From: SZUA-368 sp028533045
GTDB lineage: Bacteria > Spirochaetota > Spirochaetia > DSM-2461
Assembly (NCBI GenBank): GCA_050031985.1
Contig: JBNAIG010000035.1
Coordinates: 1-64,000, forward strand
DNA length: 64,000 nt
Reading direction: 5' to 3'
Of this stretch, positions 7,844 through 17,463 are shown in pieces (the stretch's first letter is position 1; each line of letters starts with the position of its first letter). The position numbers and the translations under genes were made by a program. The notes under the pieces were generated by a model. It ran no database searches. It worked only from the letters and a program-made list of their open reading frames with translations, and was not told where the DNA came from.

Positions 7844-10800
7844 TTGATCTATTATCCCATTCAACAGCAATTTAATCTTGCCTATGAGTTAAACCATGAT
7901 AATTGTGCCTACAATATGCCTTCGCTTCTCAAGCTGGCTGGAACGTTGGATCGGGATATTTTTCAGAAAACCTTGGAAATTCTAATCCCCCGTCATTTTG
8001 ATAAAAAATACTTTCCCCCCATTTTTCAGGAAAAGGACTTTTCCTTTGAAGAGGCTAAAACGATAATTAATACCCCCTTCAAATTAGGGGAAGGGGAATA
8101 CTACAAAGTATATGTCTGGCAAGATATGAAAGAGGCATATATACTATTTCTTTTTCATCATATAAATTTTGACCTTCGTTCCAAGGAAATCTGGGCCGAT
8201 GAGTTTGGAAAAGTTTACCAGAACTTACTACTGGGAGAAGAACCTCAACTGGCTCCGACAGTAGAATATAAACAATACAACTTTTGGTACAATGAATTCT
8301 CCCAGTCGGACAAATACAAAAAGATGCTTTCCTACTGGGAAAAGGAAGCCCTGGAAAAATCCTTGCTCGACCTTCCCGCAGACAGGGAGCGCCAGCCTAT
8401 ACCTTCTTCCCGGGGGCATCGGATATACGGTACCCTGCCTTCGGAGTTAACCGTCCGGCTCAAAGAGTATTGTGAAAGTAATAATTCAGACCCTTTTCTT
8501 GTACTTCTTAGCGCTTATGCCGTCTTTTTGAATCGTTTTTCCGGGCAGGACGATTTTAATATTGGTATACCCCGTTCTAATCGGCCTCCCGGTTTTGAAG
8601 ATACTTTGGGGTGTTTTGTAAATATTCTTCCTCTTTGTCTTACTATGGCAGAGGATATGACTTTTGAGCAGCTTCTCCGCCAAGTGCGAATGAAGATGCT
8701 CGGTATGCACCGGAACCAGTATATTCCCTATTTGGATGTTGTAAAACTGAATCAAACCCGGAGAGATACGAAATATAATCCCCTTTTTCAGGCGGGCTTT
8801 ACCTCTGAACATCCTATGAGGCTAAAGCTGAATGGTGTTGAAAGTACAGCCCTGGATATTGCCCCCGATGCGGCACAGCTGGACCTCTTCTTCTATTTCT
8901 GGAGGGAGGGTGAGGATTTCCGCTGGGCCGTAGAATATTGTACCGACCTGTTTACACAGGAAAGGGTGGAAAGCTTTGTCGCTGCCTTTCAAAAGATCCT
9001 TTTAAACGGCCTTGAAGAACCCTCCCATCCGGTCGATACCCTGTCCGTAATGGATGAGGTGTCGGAAAAGAAGATCGCCCGGTGGAATTCCACAAAGAAA
9101 GACTACCTTTTCCCCGGTGGAATACATCAATACTTCTTACAGCAAGTACAAGAAAATCCCCGGCAAAAAGCACTTAGTTTCCGGGACGAGGATATGAGTT
9201 ACGAGGAGCTCTACCAAAAAGCCGCCGCCCTGGCCGTCACCCTTAAAGAAAGGGGTGTTAATCGAGAGACTATCGTAGGTCTTTCCCTGGAACGCTCCTT
9301 TGAAATGATAATAGGCATGTACGCCATCACTCTCGCCGGTGGAACCTATCTCCCCATAGAGCCTTCTCTCCCTAAGGATTATATTGACTATATACTGGAA
9401 GATTCAGGGACACAGATCATTCTATCTAAGTCCGATTATTCAGGACTGTTTCCTTCTTCCCTGGATTTCATCGATTTAGTCGACTTTGATTATTCACAAC
9501 AGCTTACAGAGAATCATCTTCCTACAATTGATCCGGATGACCGTGTTTACATTCTCTACACCTCCGGTTCAACGGGCAGGCCCAAAGGGGTTGAGATTAC
9601 CCATCGGGGGCTTATTAACCGTATTCTCTGGATGGATGATGAGTACAAACTGATTCCGGGAGATGTGCTTTTTCAAAAGACGCCCTATAACTTTGATGTA
9701 TCGGGCTGGGAGTTTTGGTGGCCCCTTATGAAGGGAGTCCCTCTGGTAATTGCCGAGCCCGAGGGCCATAAAGACAATGATTACCTCATCAAGACAATAG
9801 AGTCTCATAAAATAACCCTGATTCACTTTGTTCCCTCTATGCTCAGGGAATTTCTTAAAAGCTGTCAGAAGGGAGATTGCCCCTCTTTAAGAGATGTTGT
9901 CTGCAGCGGAGAAGCTCTCCCGGCGGCTGTGGTAAGGGATTTTTACGAAGCCTTACCTCAAGCCCGGCTTCATAATCTCTACGGTCCGACCGAAGCATCC
10001 ATCGATGTGACTTATTGGCCTTGTCCTGCCGATTGCCCCTTGGTGCCCATCGGTCGTCCCATCGCCAATACGCAAATACATATATTAGACGAAGCCTTGA
10101 ATCCCCTTCCTCCCGGAGTGACCGGAGAGATTTATCTGGCCGGTACCGGTCTGGCTCGGGGCTACTTGAACAAGCCTAAACTTACTGCCGAACGTTTCGT
10201 CCCCAACCCCTTTGATGGGACTCGCATGTACAAAACGGGAGACTTGGGACAGTGGAATCTGGAAGGGGAAATCCTTTACTTGGGAAGGAACGATAGCCAG
10301 ATTCAGCTTCATGGCCTAAGAATTGAGCTGGGGGAGATAGAAAATATTCTTAACGATCATCCCCATGTGGAAGCTACTGCCGTTATTGTCCATGGGGACT
10401 TTGGGGCGGATCAATATCTTTTAGCCTATGTCGTTAAGAAAGGGGAGACCGATTCCCAGGATATCATATCCTTCCTTAGTCAGCACCTCCCTCTCCATAT
10501 GGTTCCCAAGCGTATTATATTTGTGGAAGAGCTTAAGCTGAACAGTAACGGAAAACTGGACAGAAAAAGTCTCCCTGCCCCTGATTCCCTCGGCCAGGTC
10601 GAAGAGGCATCCTATATCTCCCCGGAAGGAGCAGGAGAAGAAGTTGTTGCCACTCTCTGGCGAAAGATTCTCAATCTGGAAAAGATTAGCCGTGATGCTA
10701 ATTTTTTCGAATTGGGAGGCTCCTCTCTCCATATCGTTCAAATGCAGCGGGTGCTCGGTCAAAAAATGAACCGGAAAATCCCTATCACCGACCTCTTCTC

Positions 10801-10945
10801 ACATACCACAGTCAAAGACTTGGCTGCCTATCTTTTTGCAGAAGAGAACGCAGAAGAGAATGAAATGGAAGAGGCTAAGCTCAACCAACGAGCGGCCCGA
10901 AGTCGGCAAGCGGCTCAAAGAATGAAAAAAGTGAGGAAAAAATAG
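7844..10945 (+). CDS. Nonribosomal peptide synthetase module C-A-PCP, predicted to activate serine
   Basis: A 1033-residue single module. The condensation domain (about 1-420) has the HHxxxD motif as HHINFD at 105-110, with Leu in place of the usual following Gly. The adenylation domain (about 440-910) has YTSGSTGRPKG near 571. Pocket residues read by eye against GrsA/EntF (FDVSGW, HFVPSML, VVCSGEAL, NLYGPTEASIDV) give approximately D-V-W-H-V-S-L-I, close to the EntF serine code. The carrier domain has GGSSL with the phosphopantetheine serine near 960. A basic tail rich in Arg/Lys/Gln follows and may dock to a partner. No thioesterase or reductase domain is present. The start is TTG with GGAG at 7831. 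It is contiguous with the glycosyltransferase operon and followed 1 base later by asnB. Confidence 0.9.
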   Translation: MIYYPIQQQFNLAYELNHDNCAYNMPSLLKLAGTLDRDIFQKTLEILIPRHFDKKYFPPIFQEKDFSFEEAKTIINTPFKLGEGEYYKVYVWQDMKEAYILFLFHHINFDLRSKEIWADEFGKVYQNLLLGEEPQLAPTVEYKQYNFWYNEFSQSDKYKKMLSYWEKEALEKSLLDLPADRERQPIPSSRGHRIYGTLPSELTVRLKEYCESNNSDPFLVLLSAYAVFLNRFSGQDDFNIGIPRSNRPPGFEDTLGCFVNILPLCLTMAEDMTFEQLLRQVRMKMLGMHRNQYIPYLDVVKLNQTRRDTKYNPLFQAGFTSEHPMRLKLNGVESTALDIAPDAAQLDLFFYFWREGEDFRWAVEYCTDLFTQERVESFVAAFQKILLNGLEEPSHPVDTLSVMDEVSEKKIARWNSTKKDYLFPGGIHQYFLQQVQENPRQKALSFRDEDMSYEELYQKAAALAVTLKERGVNRETIVGLSLERSFEMIIGMYAITLAGGTYLPIEPSLPKDYIDYILEDSGTQIILSKSDYSGLFPSSLDFIDLVDFDYSQQLTENHLPTIDPDDRVYILYTSGSTGRPKGVEITHRGLINRILWMDDEYKLIPGDVLFQKTPYNFDVSGWEFWWPLMKGVPLVIAEPEGHKDNDYLIKTIESHKITLIHFVPSMLREFLKSCQKGDCPSLRDVVCSGEALPAAVVRDFYEALPQARLHNLYGPTEASIDVTYWPCPADCPLVPIGRPIANTQIHILDEALNPLPPGVTGEIYLAGTGLARGYLNKPKLTAERFVPNPFDGTRMYKTGDLGQWNLEGEILYLGRNDSQIQLHGLRIELGEIENILNDHPHVEATAVIVHGDFGADQYLLAYVVKKGETDSQDIISFLSQHLPLHMVPKRIIFVEELKLNSNGKLDRKSLPAPDSLGQVEEASYISPEGAGEEVVATLWRKILNLEKISRDANFFELGGSSLHIVQMQRVLGQKMNRKIPITDLFSHTTVKDLAAYLFAEENAEENEMEEAKLNQRAARSRQAAQRMKKVRKK

Positions 10946-10946
10946 T

Positions 10947-12920
10947 ATGTGCGGTATTACCGGATTCCTGGGATTCTATAGAGATAGAGACGACCAGAAG
11001 GAAACCCTCAAAAATATGATCTCCCAGCTTCCTCACCGAGGACCGGATGGATGGGGACTTTATACAGATCCCATCGTTGCCTTAGGACACCGTCGTCTCT
11101 CTATCCAGGACTTGGGACATGGCCACCAACCTATGACCACAGGACGCTATGTTATCTCTTTTAATGGGGAAATCTTTAACTTTATAGAACTCCGGGCCCA
11201 GATGGAAAAGAATGGCACCCAATTTCAGACAACCTGCGATACGGAAATTGTTCTCAAAGCCTTTGAACAGGATGGCCCCGAATGTTTTGCTACCTTTAAC
11301 GGCCAGTTTGCCATACTCATTTGGGATAGAAAGGAAAAAGTCCTTACCGTGGCCCGTGATCGTTACGGAATACGCCCCCTTTACATTCTTAATCATAGGG
11401 GCCTCAACTATTTTGCTTCCGAATTAAAATGCTTCGATAGCCTAAAAGAGTATCAACGAAGCTTTAATTTTAAAAACCTCTACGAGCACGGCCTCCTTTG
11501 GAATACCCTGGGAGACAGGACCGTTTATGAAAATATCACCTCCCAACCGGCAGGAACCTATTCTGAATATAGAATAGGGGAGGAAACACGTTGTTATAGC
11601 TATTACCAGCTGGGTGAGAATTATAATGAACCGGTAGGGAATTATGAAGAAACCAAAGAGGAAATGATCGAACTCCTAAGCGATTCTGTAAGGCTCCGTT
11701 TAAGAAGTGATGTACCTGTGGGGAATTACCTTAGTGGGGGAGTGGACTCTTCCGTAATTGCTCACCTTACCAAGATACATAACAAGGATCGTTTTAAAAC
11801 CTTTGCCGTTTCCTTCACCGACAAGGGCTATGACGAATCGGATTACCAGAACGAAATGGTAGACCGTCTTAATTCGGAACATATCGATTTAAAAATCGAT
11901 TACACAATGATAAACAGTACCCTGGCAGACGCGGCCTACCATTTTGAACGCCCCGTGTTTCGGACAGCCCCGGTGCCCATGTATCTTCTTAGTAAAAAAG
12001 TGCAGGAAGAGAATATTAAAGTCGTCCTGACCGGTGAAGCGGCCGACGAAGTGCTCTGTGGTTATGATGTCTTTAAAGAGATTCGCATGCTTCAAATGTG
12101 GCGTGAAAATCCCAATAATGACAATATAACTGAGCTCTTGGGGCAACTCTACCCCCATCTTTCCCATTATAAAGACAAAACCCAGATGGGCTTTATGAAG
12201 ATGTACTATGAAGACTTTTTGGATGATATAGATAATGATCTGGTAGGGCTGAATATCCGGGCCAATAATAATAAAATCCTTATGAACTATTTGAATAAGG
12301 ACAGGGCCGTTGCCTATGAAAAGGAAGAGCTTCTCCAGAACCTGCGAGCCCAACTCCCAACGGATTACGATAAATGGAGCCTTTTCCAGAAAAACCAATA
12401 TCTGGAAATGAAAACCCTTTTACCCGGTTATCTTCTTTCCTCCCAGGGGGACCGTATGTCCATGGCCCATAGTGTGGAAGGCCGATACCCCTTCCTGGAC
12501 CATAGACTGGTCGAAAAGGGCTTCTCCTACCCGGATGACTACAAACTAAAAAGCTTTTCTCAAAAACATATTCTCCGCGATGCCTTTAGGGATGTTATAC
12601 CAGGCTCCATTATCGATAGGCCCAAACAGCCCTATCAAGCCCCTGACCTTAAGTCTTTCTTTAAGGATGGAAAACTCACAGAAGAGGCTTCCCGTTTCCT
12701 CTGTGATGAAGCCATAGACAAGGCCGGTGTCTTTGATAAAAAGTACGTGAATCGACTCGTTAACAAATTCTCCCGTCGCATGCCCAAGCAGATAGGTTAT
12801 AGGGATAATATGCTTATCACCTTCATGCTCTCCACCCAAATGATTAGCCACGCCATGAACAATCCCAGACAAAATAAACTGGATGATTCCCTCAAACGGG
12901 TGGAAATTCTTGAGAATTAA
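10947..12920 (+). CDS. asnB: Glutamine-dependent asparagine synthetase family amidotransferase
   Basis: A 657-residue two-domain enzyme. The N-terminal class II glutaminase keeps the catalytic Cys2 (MCGITGF), the RGPDG motif at 31-35 and the SFNGEIFN loop at 71-78. The C-terminal synthetase has the ATP-pyrophosphatase loop SGGVDSS at 263-269. Members make asparagine from aspartate, glutamine and ATP; homologues in natural-product and polysaccharide loci amidate other carboxylates. True lasso cyclases are relatives but usually have a degenerate glutaminase site, and this one looks intact. Directly downstream of the NRPS, it may amidate the NRPS product or a uronic acid of the glycan. A role in the RiPP cluster 4 kb away is possible but not indicated. 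Confidence 0.88.
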   Translation: MCGITGFLGFYRDRDDQKETLKNMISQLPHRGPDGWGLYTDPIVALGHRRLSIQDLGHGHQPMTTGRYVISFNGEIFNFIELRAQMEKNGTQFQTTCDTEIVLKAFEQDGPECFATFNGQFAILIWDRKEKVLTVARDRYGIRPLYILNHRGLNYFASELKCFDSLKEYQRSFNFKNLYEHGLLWNTLGDRTVYENITSQPAGTYSEYRIGEETRCYSYYQLGENYNEPVGNYEETKEEMIELLSDSVRLRLRSDVPVGNYLSGGVDSSVIAHLTKIHNKDRFKTFAVSFTDKGYDESDYQNEMVDRLNSEHIDLKIDYTMINSTLADAAYHFERPVFRTAPVPMYLLSKKVQEENIKVVLTGEAADEVLCGYDVFKEIRMLQMWRENPNNDNITELLGQLYPHLSHYKDKTQMGFMKMYYEDFLDDIDNDLVGLNIRANNNKILMNYLNKDRAVAYEKEELLQNLRAQLPTDYDKWSLFQKNQYLEMKTLLPGYLLSSQGDRMSMAHSVEGRYPFLDHRLVEKGFSYPDDYKLKSFSQKHILRDAFRDVIPGSIIDRPKQPYQAPDLKSFFKDGKLTEEASRFLCDEAIDKAGVFDKKYVNRLVNKFSRRMPKQIGYRDNMLITFMLSTQMISHAMNNPRQNKLDDSLKRVEILEN

Positions 12921-12964
12921 GCTAAAATAGTAAGATAAGACAAAACTCAGGAGCTTTATCCAAC

Positions 12965-13207
12965 ATGGAAATTAAAAAAGGTTTATTAGAATTCATTGCA
13001 GAAAACTTCATGGTAGAGATTGAAGAAATCCCCATGGATAAATCCCTTATAGACGAAGGAATCATTGACTCCTTTGGATTGGTAGAAATCGCCGCCTATA
13101 TGAAAAAATCCCACGGCTTCGAAGTGGAAACGGAAGATATGATCCGTGATAACTTCGGTTCCGTGGATAAGATGATTAGTTATATAGAGGGCCGTTTAGC
13201 GGGCTAA
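12965..13207 (+). CDS. Free-standing acyl carrier protein
   Basis: An 80-residue acidic protein with the carrier fold: a long first helix, then the phosphopantetheine attachment motif GIIDSFGLVEI with Ser36, and a third helix. D-alanyl-carrier-like proteins (DltC type) have the same DSFGLVE pattern. It would hold an acyl or aminoacyl thioester for the neighbouring NRPS or for transfer to another acceptor. It sits 44 bases after asnB on the same strand and ends 12 bases inside the convergent PKS gene. No partner acyl-ligase is encoded beside it, so loading probably comes from the NRPS adenylation domain or from elsewhere in the genome. Confidence 0.85.
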   Translation: MEIKKGLLEFIAENFMVEIEEIPMDKSLIDEGIIDSFGLVEIAAYMKKSHGFEVETEDMIRDNFGSVDKMISYIEGRLAG

Positions 13208-16200
13208 TTCTTGCCGTAGGACAGAGGCAATCTCTTCTACGTTTTCTTCATGAAGGATGGAAAGGTGGTCTCCATGGATATTGTGTAAGGACAAATTACC
13301 ATGGACATACTCTTTCCATCCCAAGTCATCGTTGTACAGCAACTTTTCAAAAGGGTCTGAGTCCAGGGCTCTGAACACTGTAGCAGGGCCATCAAATGAT
13401 GGCATATTAATCGTATATTTCTTGGCTACTTTCATATATATTGCTTGTCTCATGTCTATTAAATCCTCATCGGCTGTCTTTTCAAGCTTGGGAGCCATTG
13501 ATACACCTATCATTTTCGAAAGAGTGCTGATGAGTCGTCTTTTAACTTTTCTTATGGAAAGGCTTATATTACCTAACCTAAGTGTCCTTAAGTGCAGTGT
13601 AATTCTTTTAAACTTTGTAATCTCTTTGGGAAGCTTGCTGTCAAAAATAGAAAGGAGTTTTATTTCCTCTCCCTCGTTATATAATTGTCGAGCTAACTCA
13701 TAAGCTAAAATGCCACCAAATGATAATCCTGCAATATAATATGGTCCGTTAGGTTGAGTTTTTTTTACCATATTTCTATACATAGTAGCCATTTCCTGTA
13801 ATGAAGGCAGTTCTTTCTGGTTCATTAGTAATTCCTGTTCCTGCGGAAGAAACACGCCATAAACATTGTATGTATTATCTAAAGCGTCAGCTAGGTGTTG
13901 GTAGATATTAATACCAAGAATACAGAAAAGGGTGGGAACAGATTCATTTTGTTTTTTTGATAATCTAATGAGAGTAGCCGATTCTGAATCAGAAACAGAA
14001 TCTTCAATGAGTTGTAATTGTTCAAAAAATGTTTTTGCGGCAAACAGTTTTCCCAAAGAAATAGATTTATTAAAAGTTTTATTAAGAGTGTCACAAAGAC
14101 GAACGGCAAGAATTGAGTCCCCACCCAATTCAAAAAAATCACTTTCATCCTTTATCTCGCTTATGCCAAACGTTTGCTGCCAAATCTCTTTTAATTTATC
14201 TTTAGGAGATTTATGAAAGCTATTAGGGGAAGTGTAATGCTCATTAAGACTATTGTTTTGTTCAATTTTATTTGTGTTTTTTGGTAAGGTTTGTGTTATC
14301 CAATATTCCTTATGGTTAAAAGCATAGGTCGGTAAGGAAATCTTATGGTACTCCTTTTTACCTGTAATAGGTCCCCAATTAACATCATACCCACTATTCC
14401 ATAGTTTACTAAGATTATTAAATAAAAATCTTTTATCCTGTGCTTGCTGCTTTGGCCCTTTTATCATAGGAAGAATCACATTATCGTTTGTAATTTCTGG
14501 ATTCATTTTTGCCAGACTACAAAGAGTATTACCAGGGCCTATTTCAATAAATCTGGCTGATTTGGATTGTGCCAAAACAGAAGATATACAGTTGCTAAAG
14601 CGTACGGTAGATTTAATCTGGTTTACCCAATAGTCTCTCTGATTTATATCTTCGGTTTTAAGAAAATCCCCCGTCGTATTGGATAAGAGAGGAAGGGAAG
14701 GGGCTTTAAAATTGACTTTTTCTACTACTTCTCTAAAATCATCTAATACGCTATCCATCATAAATGAGTGATAGGCATGAGACGTTTTTAGGAGGGAATG
14801 GGGGATGTCTTTTTCATCAAGACTATTTTTTAGTTTTTCAATGGCATTGTAAGTCCCGGATACAACACAACGGCCGGGAGAATTAATGACAGCGATTTGT
14901 AATTCCTCTTTTCCTTCAAGGTAACTCTTAAGATCTTCTTCTCCAAGAGCGACAGAGAGCATGGAGCCCTTGGGGGCGGATTGCATTATTTTTCCACGTT
15001 CCGCAACGACTAATAGAGCTTCTTCAAGAGTAAAAAATCCGGCAAGACAAGCTGCCGTATATTCCCCCAGACTATGTCCAATCAGGTAATCGGGTTTAAT
15101 ATCAAATTCCTGTAGATATTTGGAAAGGGCATATTCAAGAATAAAAAGAGCCGGTTGGGTGTTGCTTGTTTCCTGAAGGAGTTTCTGGCTTTTTGCTTCA
15201 TCTCCTTGGGGTGGGTACATTATCTCTTTTAAAGCGAGATTTTCCTCTTCCTTAAGGTAACTAAAACATCTGTCCATAATTTCCCTAATAAAAGGAATCT
15301 CCTCATAGAGCTGACGTCCCATATTGGGGTATTGGCTGCCTTGACCGGAGAAAAGAAAAACAACAGGAGCCGTTGTGGCTTGAGTTGTGGCAGGTGGTGT
15401 ATTAATAAACGAATTCAGTTCATCCTGATCCCCAGTAATTGAGATAAGAGTATCCCTATAGGGGAAGTGTCTCCTATAATTGAGAAGTGTGTAGGAGGCA
15501 TCAGAAAGTTTGTTACTATTATCCTTAAGGTAGGAAACCAAGTTGGCCTTCATTTGTTTAAGAGACTCTGGAGATTTTGCAGAAAGGGGGAGAATATTGA
15601 CTTCATTATTTTCTGATATGGATTGTACGGGAGGAATGTACTCTTCCAAAACTATGTGAACATTAGTTCCTCCAACACCCAGTGAGCTAACCCCGGCTCT
15701 TCTAGGCTCGGCTCCACGTTCCCATTTTTTTAAGTCCTTGTTAATTTTGAAGGGACTAGTTTCCAATTCCAAAGCCGGATTGGGAGAGCTAAAGTTAACC
15801 TGAGGAGGATAGATTCCTTCCTGAAGAATTTTTACCGTTTTAATAATGCTTGCCACACCGGCAGCTGCATCCAAATGGCCAATATTAGGTTTAACCGAAC
15901 CTAAAACGCAAAAGTCTTTTCCTTTAGTATTCATACGAAAGGCATCAGTTAAGGCTGCCACCTCAATAGGGTCTCCCAGTAAGGTTCCCGTACCATGGGC
16001 TTCTATATAACCAATGCTTTCCGTAGGTACTTCGGCCAAGGCTATGGCTGTAGCTATTACCTCGGCCTGAGCTTTAACGCTGGGAGCGGTATAACTAACT
16101 TTTTCAGAACCGTCATTATTAATCGCCGCTCCGCGAATAAGGGCATAGATATGGTCCTTGTCTTCCAAAGCATCTTCAAGTCTTTTTAAAAGAATAACTC

Positions 16201-16951
16201 CTACGCCATCACCAAAAACAGTACCATTGGCTTTCTCATCAAAGCTTCTGCAATGGCCATCGGGAGAGAAAATTAGACCATCCTTATATTCGTACCCACC
16301 GTCATGAGGAACATTAACGGAAGAACCTCCGGCCAGGGCCATATCACATTGATAATTAATTAGAGAAAGACAAGCCTGCTGTATTGCGGTTGCAGAGGTG
16401 GAGCAAGCTGTCTGAATAGTCATACTGGGACCTTTTAAATTCAGCTTATATGATACCCTTGTAGAGAGGTAATCCTTATCATTACCTAACATGAGCTGGA
16501 AAGCTTCGAGGCTATCTATTCTCGTATTGCTATTTACCAGATTTTTGATAAGGTAGTCATTCTGGGAGCAGCCTGCGTATACCCCTATTAGTCCGTCATA
16601 CTCTTCCGGGTCATAACAGCCATCCTCCATACACTTCCAGGAATGTTCCAGAAATAGTCTATGCTGAGGATCCATTACATTGGCATCGGAAGGAGTGTAA
16701 CCAAAGAAGGCAGGGTCAAACATCTTAGCTTCTTTGAGACTGGCCGACCTTTTTACATAATTTGGACTATTATAGAGGTCAGAAGAAATCCCCGCTTCAT
16801 CAAGTTCTACATCGGATAGATCCCTTATACACTCTTTCCCTTCTTTTATATTCTTCCAGAAAGAGTTAATATCTTCGGCTTCAGAAAAGGCGCCGGACAT
16901 ACCTATAATAGCTATCGCCCCTTCCATTTCTTTGTAGTAATTATTATCCAT
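13196..16951 (-). CDS. Type I polyketide synthase, KS-AT-ACP-TE
   Basis: A 1251-residue single-module synthase. The ketosynthase (about 10-440) has the active-site cysteine in TACSTSA (C183) and the histidines in EAHGTGT and KPNIGH. The acyltransferase (about 530-830) has GHSLGEY near 625 and SHAYHS, which favours malonyl-CoA. The carrier domain has GGDSILA near 943. The C-terminal thioesterase (about 1005-1251) has the GLSFGG nucleophile elbow near 1079 and a catalytic His in HGDHLSIL near 1232. No reducing domains are present, so one condensation would leave a beta-keto thioester that the TE releases or transfers. The gene looks AT-richer than the NRPS and asnB beside it, a hint of separate origin. 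Confidence 0.92.
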   Translation of the reverse strand: MDNNYYKEMEGAIAIIGMSGAFSEAEDINSFWKNIKEGKECIRDLSDVELDEAGISSDLYNSPNYVKRSASLKEAKMFDPAFFGYTPSDANVMDPQHRLFLEHSWKCMEDGCYDPEEYDGLIGVYAGCSQNDYLIKNLVNSNTRIDSLEAFQLMLGNDKDYLSTRVSYKLNLKGPSMTIQTACSTSATAIQQACLSLINYQCDMALAGGSSVNVPHDGGYEYKDGLIFSPDGHCRSFDEKANGTVFGDGVGVILLKRLEDALEDKDHIYALIRGAAINNDGSEKVSYTAPSVKAQAEVIATAIALAEVPTESIGYIEAHGTGTLLGDPIEVAALTDAFRMNTKGKDFCVLGSVKPNIGHLDAAAGVASIIKTVKILQEGIYPPQVNFSSPNPALELETSPFKINKDLKKWERGAEPRRAGVSSLGVGGTNVHIVLEEYIPPVQSISENNEVNILPLSAKSPESLKQMKANLVSYLKDNSNKLSDASYTLLNYRRHFPYRDTLISITGDQDELNSFINTPPATTQATTAPVVFLFSGQGSQYPNMGRQLYEEIPFIREIMDRCFSYLKEEENLALKEIMYPPQGDEAKSQKLLQETSNTQPALFILEYALSKYLQEFDIKPDYLIGHSLGEYTAACLAGFFTLEEALLVVAERGKIMQSAPKGSMLSVALGEEDLKSYLEGKEELQIAVINSPGRCVVSGTYNAIEKLKNSLDEKDIPHSLLKTSHAYHSFMMDSVLDDFREVVEKVNFKAPSLPLLSNTTGDFLKTEDINQRDYWVNQIKSTVRFSNCISSVLAQSKSARFIEIGPGNTLCSLAKMNPEITNDNVILPMIKGPKQQAQDKRFLFNNLSKLWNSGYDVNWGPITGKKEYHKISLPTYAFNHKEYWITQTLPKNTNKIEQNNSLNEHYTSPNSFHKSPKDKLKEIWQQTFGISEIKDESDFFELGGDSILAVRLCDTLNKTFNKSISLGKLFAAKTFFEQLQLIEDSVSDSESATLIRLSKKQNESVPTLFCILGINIYQHLADALDNTYNVYGVFLPQEQELLMNQKELPSLQEMATMYRNMVKKTQPNGPYYIAGLSFGGILAYELARQLYNEGEEIKLLSIFDSKLPKEITKFKRITLHLRTLRLGNISLSIRKVKRRLISTLSKMIGVSMAPKLEKTADEDLIDMRQAIYMKVAKKYTINMPSFDGPATVFRALDSDPFEKLLYNDDLGWKEYVHGNLSLHNIHGDHLSILHEENVEEIASVLRQELAR

Positions 16952-17220
16952 TTTTAGAAATCTATCCTAGTTCGAAGTTAATGAGTCCTTACTCAATTAT
17001 AATAGCACAACTCTACCTATGGGTCCATCTTGTAACCAATCTATACAGGGTGCTTTATGTGAATTATACAACATTCTCCCAAAAAAACACACCCAATATC
17101 TGGAATATGAAGATAATGTGTGCTATATTTGTAGCATGTATGTAAGAGAAGCCCAAGCTGTTAGGTTTTTCACTAAAATGTATTTAATAACAATATCATA
17201 TATGAGAGAGGATCATAGTT
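16952..17220. other. Divergent intergenic region between PKS and precursor gene 1
   Basis: This 269-base AT-rich stretch should hold promoters for the PKS (minus) and precursor 1 (plus). The sequence ATTATAAT at 16996-17003 can act as a -10 box on either strand, but no convincing -35 was found. An extended -10 (TGCTATATT, 17121-17129) and a second weak pair (TTAGGT, TTTAAT at 17161-17188) precede precursor 1. A 9-base string, TGTATGTAA at 17137-17145, recurs before precursor 2 at 20214-20222, which could be chance or a shared regulator site. No additional gene is supported. Confidence 0.4.
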
Positions 17221-17415
17221 ATGAAAAAGAGTTATGTAGCACCTGCTATGCAGGAATGGGGGGACGTTGTTAAGCTGACCCAGTGGGGTGTGCCTGAGCC
17301 TACTCCTTCTAATCCGGGAAGACCCACTTCATTTGGAAGTCAAAAGAAACCGGGAAGAAAGTTTAAACTGACCAACATTGGCCAGGGTTGTAATAGCGAC
17401 TGGACTTCTTCCTAG
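17221..17415 (+). CDS. RiPP precursor peptide 1, lasso-type leader
   Basis: A 64-residue peptide preceded by GAGAGAGG. Its first 20 residues fit the lasso leader consensus YxxPxLxxxGxxxxLT: Y5, P8, M10, G14, L19, T20 in MKKSYVAPAMQEWGDVVKLT. This is the pattern recognised by PqqD-like B1 proteins and cut by B2 peptidases two residues after the T-x pair, which would put core position 1 near W22. The rest is unusual for a lasso peptide: about 43 residues, rich in Pro, Gly, Ser and Lys, one Cys (in GQGCNSDW), a terminal Ser-Ser, and no Asp/Glu at core positions 7-9 (the only early one is E26, position 5). The C-terminal serine is a plausible target of the adjacent kinase, by analogy with paeninodin. 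Confidence 0.85.
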   Translation: MKKSYVAPAMQEWGDVVKLTQWGVPEPTPSNPGRPTSFGSQKKPGRKFKLTNIGQGCNSDWTSS

Positions 17416-17463
17416 AGTAAAAAAGGGCTGGCCATTCGGGCTCATTTATGTGAAAATTAAAGT

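Noticed and set aside
17019..17273. 84-codon frame with several Cys overlapping precursor 1
   Set aside because: It is out of frame with precursor 1, has no Shine-Dalgarno site, and the leader match and the ribosome site at 17221 support the other frame.
17416..17463. Possible terminator or attenuator after precursor 1 (GGGCTGGCCATTCGGGCTCATTT)
   Set aside because: The G/C blocks are direct repeats (GGGCT twice) and not complementary arms, so no stable hairpin followed by U residues can be drawn.
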